64,000 bases of DNA from Eubacterium sp. AF22-8LB (GTDB lineage Bacteria; Bacillota_I; Bacilli_A; Erysipelotrichales; Erysipelotrichaceae): contig NZ_QRVI01000011.1 in the NCBI RefSeq assembly GCF_003458715.1, forward strand, positions 14,327 to 78,326, given 5' to 3'. Of this stretch, positions 41,612 through 49,293 are shown piece by piece. Within the stretch, counting starts at the first letter, position 1, and each line of letters opens with the position of its first letter. The position numbers were made by a program, and so were the translations under genes. The notes below the pieces were generated by a model, which was given only the letters and a program-made list of their open reading frames with translations, was not told where the DNA came from and ran no database searches.

Positions 41612-42451
41612 ATGACAAATCTACAAAAGAAAATGTTTATTGTGATTACCATTCTTTTTGCAATCGTACTCAGTATGCTAGGATCATTAACTTTCGCACA
41701 AAAGATTGAGCCAAATCAATTAAACGTTCAATATAAAACTTTAAAGGACGAAAAAATCCCTAAATCGATGAATGATGTCTCAATTGTATACTTTACAGAC
41801 TTACAATATGGTAAGTTTGAAAACAAAAAAAGAGCCAACAAGCTCTTTGATACAATTCGACACTTAGACCCAGACATTGTTATTTTTGGAGGAGACCTCT
41901 TCGATACATCTTGCCAAATGAGCCAGCAAGATATAGATTACATCACAAATAAGCTTTCTAGCATTCAAGCACCTCTAGGTAAATTCTGTGTTTTAGGTGA
42001 AAAAGACGAGGCAAATAACGATGTCATACGCTCTATTTTAAATCAATCTCAATTTGAAATATTAGAAAATGAAACGATTCTACTCACAAATGAACAAAAA
42101 GACGGCATTACGTTAAGCGCACTATCAAACAGTCCAGATGTTAGTAAAATCTCAATTTCAAATCAACAATATAACCTATTGATTTCACATATGCCTGATA
42201 CAATCACAAATGAGGATTTATCCACAAAAGCCATATCATTAGCTTTATGTGGACATTCACATGGTACACAAATCACATTCCCAATTTTTGGAGGATATAA
42301 ATCAATCGATGGCGCAAAATCATTAAATCGTTCACACGCCAAAAGACTTTCTTTTCCCTACATCATTTCAACTGGAATCGGATGTACTCACACGAACCTT
42401 CGCTTTATGGCAAAACCAGAAGTTTATTATCTTATGCTTCAAAACAAGTAA
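41612..42451 (+). CDS. Calcineurin-like metallophosphoesterase with altered metal-site motifs
   Basis: A 279-residue protein with an N-terminal membrane anchor (about residues 8-29) and an extracellular phosphoesterase domain. GGDLFD, ISHMPD and CGHSHGTQ match motifs II, IV and V. But motif I is TDLQYGKF, with Gln for the usual His of DxH, and the GNHD motif reads LGEKDE. These changes remove two usual metal or proton ligands, so activity may be altered or lost. YkuE-type lipid phosphoesterases are the nearest relatives I recognise. There is no ribosome binding site before the ATG; the promoter -10 is six bases upstream, so the message may be leaderless. An alternative ATG lies at codon 8. 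Confidence 0.75.
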   Translation: MTNLQKKMFIVITILFAIVLSMLGSLTFAQKIEPNQLNVQYKTLKDEKIPKSMNDVSIVYFTDLQYGKFENKKRANKLFDTIRHLDPDIVIFGGDLFDTSCQMSQQDIDYITNKLSSIQAPLGKFCVLGEKDEANNDVIRSILNQSQFEILENETILLTNEQKDGITLSALSNSPDVSKISISNQQYNLLISHMPDTITNEDLSTKAISLALCGHSHGTQITFPIFGGYKSIDGAKSLNRSHAKRLSFPYIISTGIGCTHTNLRFMAKPEVYYLMLQNK

Positions 42452-42477
42452 GACAACGCAATGCGTTGTCTCTTTCT

Positions 42478-43005
42478 TTATCTCCTTTTCTCAATCAACA
42501 ATAAATACGGACAATAATCCACTAGTAAGTTTTGTACTTTTTGAACCTGAATTCCCGTCTGTGATTTCAAAAAATCCTCAATACATTTTGCCTCTTTGAC
42601 ACCCGATTCATGTGGATACATCACAAGAGCCATTCTTCCTTTTACTTTTAAAAGATGTAAAGCTTGTTTCACAGCCATAACACTTGATAAAGATTGAGTT
42701 GTAATTTCATGACTTCCACTTGGAAAATACCCAAAATTAAATATGATCGCATCTACAACTTCATGAACATACTCTTCCATATATTCATGACCCACATTAT
42801 AGAAACAAGTTCTTGCATTCAAAAATCTATTTCTTGTATTTTCAAACACATCCTTTTGAATTTCAAATCCATATACTTTATGCACATGCATAGATAAAAA
42901 GAAATCGGTATCTTTTCCTTGACCTAATGTTGCATCTATACAAATGGCTTGTTTATGAAGTACAGGCTTTAAAAATTCATGCGATTGATCGACCATTGAT
43001 TTCAT
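42478..43005 (-). CDS. mnmM: tRNA U34 methyltransferase MnmM (YtqB family)
   Basis: A 175-residue SAM methyltransferase of the YtqB family, which adds the methyl group of mnm5s2U at tRNA position 34 in low-GC Gram-positives. Visible are the SAM loop DATLGQGKDTDFFL (residues 24-37), the acidic turn VYGFEIQ and the motif DAIIFNFGYFPSG with the family's NxGYxP-like catalytic loop. C-terminal YCPYLLLIEKR matches the family end. The start overlaps the macro-domain gene stop (ATGA). Confidence 0.8.
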   Translation of the reverse strand: MKSMVDQSHEFLKPVLHKQAICIDATLGQGKDTDFFLSMHVHKVYGFEIQKDVFENTRNRFLNARTCFYNVGHEYMEEYVHEVVDAIIFNFGYFPSGSHEITTQSLSSVMAVKQALHLLKVKGRMALVMYPHESGVKEAKCIEDFLKSQTGIQVQKVQNLLVDYCPYLLLIEKRR

Positions 43006-43529
43006 CGTAATTTTAATGCCTCTTTATACAACATATAATCTTCTGTTTTATCACATACAAAACATACATGAATCACCTTTGTTTCAGGAAATTTATTCAT
43101 TAAACGTTTGATTGTCTCAATTGCGATAACACAAGCCTCATGATTGGGATATCCATTGATACCTGTAGAAATACAAGGAAATGCGATATTGATTGATTCC
43201 ATGTTGCATTTGCGCATATAATCATACGCTAATGCCATACTATTCCAGTAGCAAGCAGCTAAATATTCATCTTCATTATGCATTCCATCAATATATCGTG
43301 GTCCACACGTATGAATAACGGCTTTACACGGCAAATTAAAAGCATCCGTCATTTTTGCCTTTCCCACATCCAAACCATTTAATTTCTGACAAGCCTTTTT
43401 CATTTCTCTTCCCGCTTGATGAAAAATTTGTGCACTCACCCCTTGCATTGGTAAGATTTGTTGATTGGTTGGATTTACAATTAAATCAAAATCCAACATA
43501 GATAAATTTCCTTTTAATGTACTAATCAT
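43002..43529 (-). CDS. Macro-domain protein (ADP-ribose binding/hydrolysis)
   Basis: A 175-residue single macro domain. It begins with a GNLSMLDFDLIVNPTN strand, the macro equivalent of GDIT...DAIVNAAN, and has CGPRYIDG and the FPCISTGINGYP loop that binds the ADP-ribose phosphates. Such proteins remove or sense ADP-ribose on proteins, or hydrolyse ADP-ribose derivatives. It overlaps the genes on both sides by 4 bases (RmuC upstream, MnmM downstream), so the three are translated together. A target cannot be named. Confidence 0.82.
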   Translation of the reverse strand: MISTLKGNLSMLDFDLIVNPTNQQILPMQGVSAQIFHQAGREMKKACQKLNGLDVGKAKMTDAFNLPCKAVIHTCGPRYIDGMHNEDEYLAACYWNSMALAYDYMRKCNMESINIAFPCISTGINGYPNHEACVIAIETIKRLMNKFPETKVIHVCFVCDKTEDYMLYKEALKLR

Positions 43530-44407
43530 TGGTCTTCTCCCATCTTTGTCATTCGACTTGACAATTTTTGTGCAGAAATCGACACACTATGAAACTGGGT
43601 TGCTAAAGTTTCCAATGTCTTTTCCGCTTTTATACTTCTTTCTACAAGACGATTCGCATCCTCCTGCAACAATAATATATTTCGTTCAATTTCTTCCATA
43701 TGACTTGTTCTATAAAAATCCTTTGTGCTTGACAATAAAGTCATTACCTCTGCCACAAGTGTAGTTGGAGATACGAGCATGACTCTTTTTTGTAAAGCAT
43801 ATGTAAATAGATCATCACATTTAGCACAAACAAATTGATAAATAGCTTCACTAGGTACAAACAGTAAAGCATATGGCATCGTATCCATATTGATATATTT
43901 ATTGGCAACATCGTCAATATGCTTTTTCATATTCATCTTAAAAGGTCTTAGATATGTATCTTCATCTTCCTGTAAATTCAAATAGTTTTCCATCGGAAAT
44001 TTTGAATCGATACATAATACCTTTTTTGTATCTGGCAAATGAAAAGCACAATCTGCAATCTTACCATTTGGCAAAGTATACTGCATTGTATAAATTGAAG
44101 GATTTTGTCCACAGTATACACTAAGAAGCATATCCAATTGATATTCTCCCCAGTTTCCTCTTAGCTTTGTATTTGTCATAACTGTATTCATACGATATAA
44201 ATACTCTTCCATTTGATTCAAGCTCACTCTAGAAGTTGCCTGATTCTTCTGTACATCCTGTACTTGTTTTAATAAATACTCAAAATTTTTTTGTAGAATC
44301 AAAGAGTCTGAATTCGAAGAAATAACTTCTTTCGATTTATTTTGCATCAATAAAACAATTAAGCATACAATCACAATGCATAATAATATTAAAATAATGA
44401 TTTCCAT
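43526..44407 (-). CDS. rmuC: RmuC-family DNA recombination protein
   Basis: A 293-residue RmuC with one N-terminal membrane helix (residues 2-20), a coiled-coil stretch to about residue 85, and the RmuC nuclease-like core: RGNWGEYQLDMLL, IDSKFPMENYL and LLFVPSEAIYQFV. RmuC restrains DNA inversions and rearrangements in E. coli. It is shorter than the ~475-residue E. coli protein but normal for Gram-positives. GGAGG selects the ATG at 44407. It heads the rmuC-macro-mnmM operon. Confidence 0.82.
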   Translation of the reverse strand: MEIIILILLCIVIVCLIVLLMQNKSKEVISSNSDSLILQKNFEYLLKQVQDVQKNQATSRVSLNQMEEYLYRMNTVMTNTKLRGNWGEYQLDMLLSVYCGQNPSIYTMQYTLPNGKIADCAFHLPDTKKVLCIDSKFPMENYLNLQEDEDTYLRPFKMNMKKHIDDVANKYINMDTMPYALLFVPSEAIYQFVCAKCDDLFTYALQKRVMLVSPTTLVAEVMTLLSSTKDFYRTSHMEEIERNILLLQEDANRLVERSIKAEKTLETLATQFHSVSISAQKLSSRMTKMGEDQ

Positions 44408-44423
44408 TAAAACCTCCATATGC

Positions 44424-44454
44424 GAAAAGAAAAGAGACAAAATATTTTGTCCCC
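44424..44454 (-). terminator. Terminator of the creatininase gene
   Basis: On the minus strand GGGACAAAA and TTTTGTCTC pair with a short AT loop and are followed by TTTTCTTTTC. It lies between the creatininase stop and rmuC. Confidence 0.65.
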
Positions 44455-44494
44455 TCATTTGTATATTTATTATAGTTCAACTCAAAATGAATTA

Positions 44495-45244
44495 CTACAA
44501 TTTTTGAAATTCTTTCATATATTCCACAAGAAAATCAGCCGTAGCCTCCACCATTTCTTTACCCCATTCATACGTGGCATATTTAGGATGATCCTTGCCA
44601 AACCAACCATTATCACTACTCAAACGATTGCTTCTTGGAACTGGAATATCTACACCTTTAAAATTAACTGTTTGTGCATTGGATGCAGTTAAAGAAGGAG
44701 TAAAAACATTTAAATTTGAATCTGCAATCTTATCTTTCTGAACTAAACTTTCATCCACATACAACATCGCAGCCGTTTCCTGACCTGCACCATGACCTCC
44801 GGCCCATTCCGGATTGATTTTCCCGGCAATCGTCCACCAATCAAAAATTGTTCCAACAGCGCCCTTTTTATATAAATGACGACACACTTTACTTAAAGCA
44901 TGAGTATTCCCTCCATGACCATTTAAAAACACAAAATGTCTTGCACCACAATCATATAATCGATCACTAATTCTTTCCATCACCATTTCTAATAAGTCAC
45001 TACCAATCGAAATCGTTCCTGTATATTCCGTATGAAAATCTGCATCACCATAAGGTAGTGTTGGACAAATCAATGCATCACTTTGTTTTTCTACAAGCTC
45101 TAATATTTTATTTGGAATCATTGTATCCGTTCCTAAAGGATTATGAATCCCATGATTTTCTGTACTTCCCGTAGTTAAAATGACCATATCATGATTCTTA
45201 AAATATTCTTCACAATCTTTCCAACTCATTCTTTCTAATCGCAT
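44495..45244 (-). CDS. Creatininase-family amidohydrolase
   Basis: A 249-residue metal-dependent amidohydrolase. The family signature is complete: TGSTENHGIHNPLGTDTMIP (residues 25-44), FLNGHGGNTHAL and GGHGAGQETAAML, holding the two metal ions. Members include creatininase, mycofactocin protease MftE and riboflavin-pathway ArfB. The real substrate cannot be told; no mycofactocin gene is near, so MftE function is not supported. Stand-alone gene, divergent from the PAP2 gene, with its own terminator. Confidence 0.85.
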   Translation of the reverse strand: MRLERMSWKDCEEYFKNHDMVILTTGSTENHGIHNPLGTDTMIPNKILELVEKQSDALICPTLPYGDADFHTEYTGTISIGSDLLEMVMERISDRLYDCGARHFVFLNGHGGNTHALSKVCRHLYKKGAVGTIFDWWTIAGKINPEWAGGHGAGQETAAMLYVDESLVQKDKIADSNLNVFTPSLTASNAQTVNFKGVDIPVPRSNRLSSDNGWFGKDHPKYATYEWGKEMVEATADFLVEYMKEFQKL

Positions 45245-45270
45245 AACTTCACTTCCTATCTTTATATATG

Positions 45271-45276
45271 TATAAT
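45271..45276 (+). promoter_or_regulatory. -10 element of the PAP2 gene
   Basis: TATAAT at 45271-45276 lies 24 bases before the ATG at 45301. The upstream -35 is poor. Confidence 0.4.
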
Positions 45277-45300
45277 ACTACTATTGAAAGGGAATTTTCT

Positions 45301-45807
45301 ATGGATATTCAAATTTTATTATTTATACAAGATAATATTCGTCACTATATATTAACTCCATTCTTTACTTTAATTACCAATGAATACTTTTTATATGCAC
45401 TTCTATCGATTGTATTAGTTTACATGTTCAAAAAAAACGAAAACACTCGAAAGCTCGCAAAAGAAACAATCATTGCGTTTTTGATTTGTACCGTATTATT
45501 CATTGTATTAAAACTTATTTTTCAAAGGCCTAGACCCTTTGATGCGTTTAATCAATTGATTCCATTAGTGGATAAACCATCCGATTACTCATTTCCATCT
45601 GGACACACAGCATCTGCCTTTATTTGTGCTTTTATGGTTTATGATGGTCTACCCAAAAAATATAGTATTCTAGTTATCATACTTGCGATACTTGTTGCCT
45701 TTTCTAGACTTTATGTTGGTGTTCATTATCCTACTGATATACTAGCTGGAATTGCACTCGCCTACGTTGTTTATAAATTTATGAAGAAAACTATGTCGAC
45801 AAAATGA
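45301..45807 (+). CDS. PAP2-family membrane phosphatase
   Basis: A 168-residue integral membrane phosphatase with about five helices. The three catalytic motifs are present: KLIFQRPRP (C1), PSGHTASA (C2) and SRLYVGVHYPTD (C3). Small PAP2 proteins act on undecaprenyl pyrophosphate (BcrC-like) or phosphatidate, so bactoprenol recycling or bacitracin resistance is likely. ATG 45301 follows AAAGGGA; a longer reading starts inside the -10 box. The gene ends in a strong hairpin. Confidence 0.85.
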   Translation: MDIQILLFIQDNIRHYILTPFFTLITNEYFLYALLSIVLVYMFKKNENTRKLAKETIIAFLICTVLFIVLKLIFQRPRPFDAFNQLIPLVDKPSDYSFPSGHTASAFICAFMVYDGLPKKYSILVIILAILVAFSRLYVGVHYPTDILAGIALAYVVYKFMKKTMSTK

Positions 45808-45819
45808 CATAGTTTTTTT
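45789..45819 (+). terminator. Terminator of the PAP2 gene
   Basis: AACTATGTC and GACATAGTT form a perfect 9-bp stem across GACAAAAT and are followed by TTTTTG. The arm lies in the last codons. Confidence 0.85.
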
Positions 45820-45882
45820 GTAGGAGTATAATGAAAACAGATATAGGACGAGTTAACATTACAAAAAAAGGAGGATTATTGC

Positions 45883-46806
45883 ATGTTACACGAAGTATCT
45901 TTTAGATCTTATAATGAACGAGATCAAGTACAAGGTTGGATTTATGTTCCTGCCTGCAAGCCGAATGGAATCGTTCAATTAATTCATGGATTTGGTGAAC
46001 ATTCAAGACGCTATATCCATATGATATCAGCTTTCTTGGACGCCGGCTATATTGTTGCAGCTGATGATCATGTAGGCCATGGAAAAACTGCGATAGTAAA
46101 TAATGCATGGGGTGACTGGGGAGACAAAGGATGTCACACAATGATGGAGGATGAGCACACATTAAAGGAAATTGTATGTGAAAAGTATCCCAATTTACCT
46201 TACTTCTTGTTTGGTCACAGTATGGGGTCATTTATCACTAGAGATTTTATTGCGAAATATGGAAATGAATTGAATGGTGCAACTATTTGTGGCACAACAG
46301 GTGTTTTCCGTGGAGCAAAAGAAGTTGGGAAAAAATTAAAAGAAATCATTGATGCAGGACACGGTAAAGAATCTGATCCAAATGTTGTAGGCTCACTTAT
46401 GGGTTGGATGTGTGAACGTTGTGGTGAAATTCAAATTGGAAACGAATGGATCTGCCATGATCCATATGTACAAATTGATCATGCACAAGATCCTTTTGAC
46501 GCCTTCACAAGACCCACAAGCAATCGTTCTATTTATGATTTTATTCAAATGATGCTTGTGATTGAAGGAACGCAATGGGCAAGAAAAGTACCTACCGAAC
46601 TACCTATTTATAATATTGCCGGTGATCAAGATCCTGTTGGTGAATATGGTCTTGGTGTATGTCAAGTCAGCAACTGGCTTGTAGAAACTGGACATCATGT
46701 TACTACTAAATTATATTCTGGCTATCGTCATGAAATTCATAATTATAATGAAATTAAAAATGAAGTTGAAGCTGGAATCATTGAATTTATGAATTCAAAT
46801 TTATAA
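45883..46806 (+). CDS. Alpha/beta hydrolase (serine aminopeptidase S33 / monoacylglycerol lipase type)
   Basis: A 307-residue cytosolic hydrolase. It has the HGFGEHSRRY oxyanion region, the nucleophile elbow GHSMGS near residue 113, the acid in AGDQDPVGEYG and the His in YSGYRHEIHNY. This pattern is that of lysophospholipase/monoacylglycerol lipase. AAAGGAGG lies before the ATG. There is no signal peptide. The natural ester is unknown. Confidence 0.85.
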   Translation: MLHEVSFRSYNERDQVQGWIYVPACKPNGIVQLIHGFGEHSRRYIHMISAFLDAGYIVAADDHVGHGKTAIVNNAWGDWGDKGCHTMMEDEHTLKEIVCEKYPNLPYFLFGHSMGSFITRDFIAKYGNELNGATICGTTGVFRGAKEVGKKLKEIIDAGHGKESDPNVVGSLMGWMCERCGEIQIGNEWICHDPYVQIDHAQDPFDAFTRPTSNRSIYDFIQMMLVIEGTQWARKVPTELPIYNIAGDQDPVGEYGLGVCQVSNWLVETGHHVTTKLYSGYRHEIHNYNEIKNEVEAGIIEFMNSNL

Positions 46807-46832
46807 GGGTGTAATTTAATTTACACCTTTTT
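46805..46832 (+). terminator. Terminator of the alpha/beta hydrolase gene
   Basis: GGTGTAA and TTACACC pair across TTTAAT, extended by AAG/TTT, and are followed by TTTTTAG. Confidence 0.75.
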
Positions 46833-46851
46833 AGTAAAGGAAGTGAAGACT

Positions 46852-47328
46852 ATGTTTAAAGCAATGCGAAGATTTAAACAACAATTATCGGAAGAAAAAA
46901 GTATTGAAATACTTACTAATGAGCCACATGGTGTACTATCTTTAATGAGCGATTCTGGTTATCCATATGGAGTTCCTATTACTCATTGGTATGATGAAAA
47001 GACTGGACATATTTATTTTCATGGAGCAAAAGAAGGACATAAGATGGATTGTTTAAAACGTTGCAATAAGGCTAGCTTTTGTGTCATCGACAAAGGATTT
47101 AAAAAAGATGGTGAATGGGCTGTTCATTATCAGAGTGTGATTGTGTTTGGAAAGATCCAAATGGTACATGATCCAGATAAAGTGAAAGAGATTTGTACTG
47201 AACTCTGTTTAAAATTTACTAATGATCAAGACTATATTGATCATGAATTAAAGTATTCAGGACCTAGTGTGCAATGTTTTGAACTCATTCCTGAACATAT
47301 AAGTGGAAAGATCGTAAAGGAATCTTAA
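46852..47328 (+). CDS. Pyridoxamine-5'-phosphate-oxidase-like flavin protein
   Basis: A 158-residue split-barrel flavoprotein of the PNPOx-like/NimA group. Visible are NEPHGVLSLMSDSGYPYGVPI near residue 25, IYFHGAKEGHKMDCLK and FCVIDKG, all typical of the FMN-binding barrel. Members include nitroimidazole reductases and heme-degrading proteins; neither is supported here. I chose ATG 46852 following AAAGGAAG; the GTG nine bases upstream sits too close to it. Confidence 0.75.
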   Translation: MFKAMRRFKQQLSEEKSIEILTNEPHGVLSLMSDSGYPYGVPITHWYDEKTGHIYFHGAKEGHKMDCLKRCNKASFCVIDKGFKKDGEWAVHYQSVIVFGKIQMVHDPDKVKEICTELCLKFTNDQDYIDHELKYSGPSVQCFELIPEHISGKIVKES

Positions 47329-47383
47329 TTGAGTTTCATGTCCTTCAATGTTACTATTATTGTAATAAAGTTGAGGAATTATT

Positions 47384-48391
47384 ATGGCAAAACAAGCAAC
47401 ACTTAAACAATGGAAAGAGCTCTATGATCTTACTTTAGAAATTACAAAATTAAAGCCTTGGAAATCTTACTGGGATCTAGATTTAATTGCGGTTGAAACG
47501 AAGAAAAATGAAGAACCAAACTTCGTATCTATTATGGGCAAAAGTGGTACATGTACAGGTATCAGTGTCTATCATGGCATGGAGGGTTATAGTGATTTTT
47601 GTCAAATCTGTAATGATGATTATAATGTTCCTGCAACATTTGTCATGTCAGATCAAAACTGCATTACTTGCTACTGGGGAAACCGAGATGAAGTAGATGA
47701 AGACATGTATTCGATCATCAAACAATTGGACCTTCGTTTTCGTGGAAATGGAAATTGGATCTATTTCAAAACATTTGAAAAGAAAAGCTTTCCAAGCTTA
47801 CCTAACTTTGGCGAAGTAAAAATGTTGATTGAAACATACAAAGGCTTACTAGAAACACTAAAACATGAAGAATATCAAGAATCTGTTTTTGAAAATGGGG
47901 ACATCTATTATGCCCAGAAGGATGAAGATGGAAATTGGTTTTCATACACTGTTCCTAGGCCAGAAGAGCCAGACCGATATAACACAATTTATGTGAATGA
48001 TGCAAGCTTAATTGAGCATTTTAAAAATATTGAAACAAGTGATCTAGAGCTTGCGATTGATATAGACTATATGATGGTCCCTACAAATGATACCGGTTTT
48101 GAAAGACCTATCAATCCCTTGGCCTATATTGTATTTGATTTAAGAAACAACCAAATCCTTCATTTTGACTTGATACATCCAGATCAAGAAGACTATGAAG
48201 TTATTATGAATAATTTCTTAGGAGCCATTGAAAATTTTGGCAAACCTAAGCATGTATATGCGAGAAATCCTTATATACTAAACTGGCTCGAATATATTTG
48301 TGAAAAGTTAGAGATTCCATTGGTTGAAGATAATTTAGAGGAAATTGAAGACATATTTGAAATGTTAAAACAATTTGGAGTAGAAGAATGA
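47384..48391 (+). CDS. Unknown protein, DUF6930/DUF7309-like
   Basis: A soluble acidic protein of 335 residues with no signal or membrane segment. It opens with KQWKELYDLTLEITKLKPWK and contains DLDLIAVETKKNEEP and a late ELAIDIDYMMVP...PLAYIVFDLRNNQIL segment. These look to me like the DUF7309/DUF6930 pair of domains, from memory and with modest certainty. GAGGA precedes the ATG. It overlaps the next gene by four bases (ATGA), so they are probably expressed together. No function is known. Confidence 0.6.
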   Translation: MAKQATLKQWKELYDLTLEITKLKPWKSYWDLDLIAVETKKNEEPNFVSIMGKSGTCTGISVYHGMEGYSDFCQICNDDYNVPATFVMSDQNCITCYWGNRDEVDEDMYSIIKQLDLRFRGNGNWIYFKTFEKKSFPSLPNFGEVKMLIETYKGLLETLKHEEYQESVFENGDIYYAQKDEDGNWFSYTVPRPEEPDRYNTIYVNDASLIEHFKNIETSDLELAIDIDYMMVPTNDTGFERPINPLAYIVFDLRNNQILHFDLIHPDQEDYEVIMNNFLGAIENFGKPKHVYARNPYILNWLEYICEKLEIPLVEDNLEEIEDIFEMLKQFGVEE

Positions 48392-49209
48392 AAAAGAAAT
48401 TAGAAAAACAAATTGATGCTATGATGGAAATGACTTTAGACGCCATCACAAAAAACAAACAATTAGAACCCGTTTTAAATGAATTATTTCATTATGCGCC
48501 AGATGATGAAGAATACCAATTCCTTTTATTAAGTGAAATTGCGAATACATATCTGCATACATTATTAGACTATAATTCAGAACTTCATGATTGTTCTTTT
48601 GAAGAAGGCATAAAAATGTGTATTGAAGAAAAAACAGACTTCTTAATGGAAAGATTTCAAACTTGTACTATTCAATTCCAACTGGATGACATCACAAGAA
48701 CAATCACATTCCCTAAGCGATTGCCATTAGCAGATATGGCCTACTTTTTAATGTCTAGCTTAGATATTGTTTGTAGCTATGATTTCATGATCAACTGTGA
48801 TGGTATTGATTATTCTATGGAAGAAATGCAAATGTGTTCTATTGCCGATTTATGTCTAGAAAAAAACGATATGTTTCTTCTTTCATTCTTTGACTCTGAA
48901 ACAGATGAATTCTATCCAATAACAGGAAAATTATTAAATGAAGAATTAAATGATAAAGAAATAGAATTAGAACGCATTCAAGTTATTGAAACTAAAAATG
49001 ATGGTCCTTGGGTAGAAGAGAATGAACGTCGTTCTTTAAACGAACAAAACGAACAATTGGTTTCAGGATTCTTCTTTAATAAAATGTTTTATGAAAGACC
49101 TGATCTATTTGAAGAATTAGAAAACGGCAAAGATATTGAAGAATTACTTTTCCAAATGATTGATGAAGAATTAAATGATGATATATATGATACTGAATAT
49201 ATGAACTAA
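48388..49209 (+). CDS. Unknown acidic protein coupled to the DUF6930-like gene
   Basis: A 273-residue, very acidic cytosolic protein. The N-terminal ~75 residues are helical (MMEMTLDAITKNKQLEPVL); the middle holds IQFQLDDITRTITFPKRLPL followed by a DMAYFLMSSL helix, which has a faint look of pRiA4b-ORF3-type folds, too weak to name. The C-terminal end is nearly all Glu, Asp and Asn. It starts inside the end of the preceding gene and ends in a strong terminator. I do not recognise the family. Confidence 0.6.
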   Translation: MKKKLEKQIDAMMEMTLDAITKNKQLEPVLNELFHYAPDDEEYQFLLLSEIANTYLHTLLDYNSELHDCSFEEGIKMCIEEKTDFLMERFQTCTIQFQLDDITRTITFPKRLPLADMAYFLMSSLDIVCSYDFMINCDGIDYSMEEMQMCSIADLCLEKNDMFLLSFFDSETDEFYPITGKLLNEELNDKEIELERIQVIETKNDGPWVEENERRSLNEQNEQLVSGFFFNKMFYERPDLFEELENGKDIEELLFQMIDEELNDDIYDTEYMN

Positions 49210-49237
49210 AAAGGATCACACACATGATCCTTTTTTT
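49208..49237 (+). terminator. Terminator of the DUF6930-like operon
   Basis: AAAAGGATCA and TGATCCTTTT form a long stem across CACACA and are followed by TTT. The T-run is on the plus strand. Confidence 0.85.
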
Positions 49238-49293
49238 CCTGGCTTGCGACTATAGGGTTAAGAGCAATTTTCACAAGCCAAGATTATATATTA

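Noticed and set aside
44495..45244. Mycofactocin MftE
   Set aside because: Creatininase-family match only; no mftA, mftB or mftC near, and the SCIFF maturase is far away and of another type.
45902..46231. 109-codon minus-strand frame opposite the alpha/beta hydrolase gene
   Set aside because: Shadow of a well-supported gene; no start signals.
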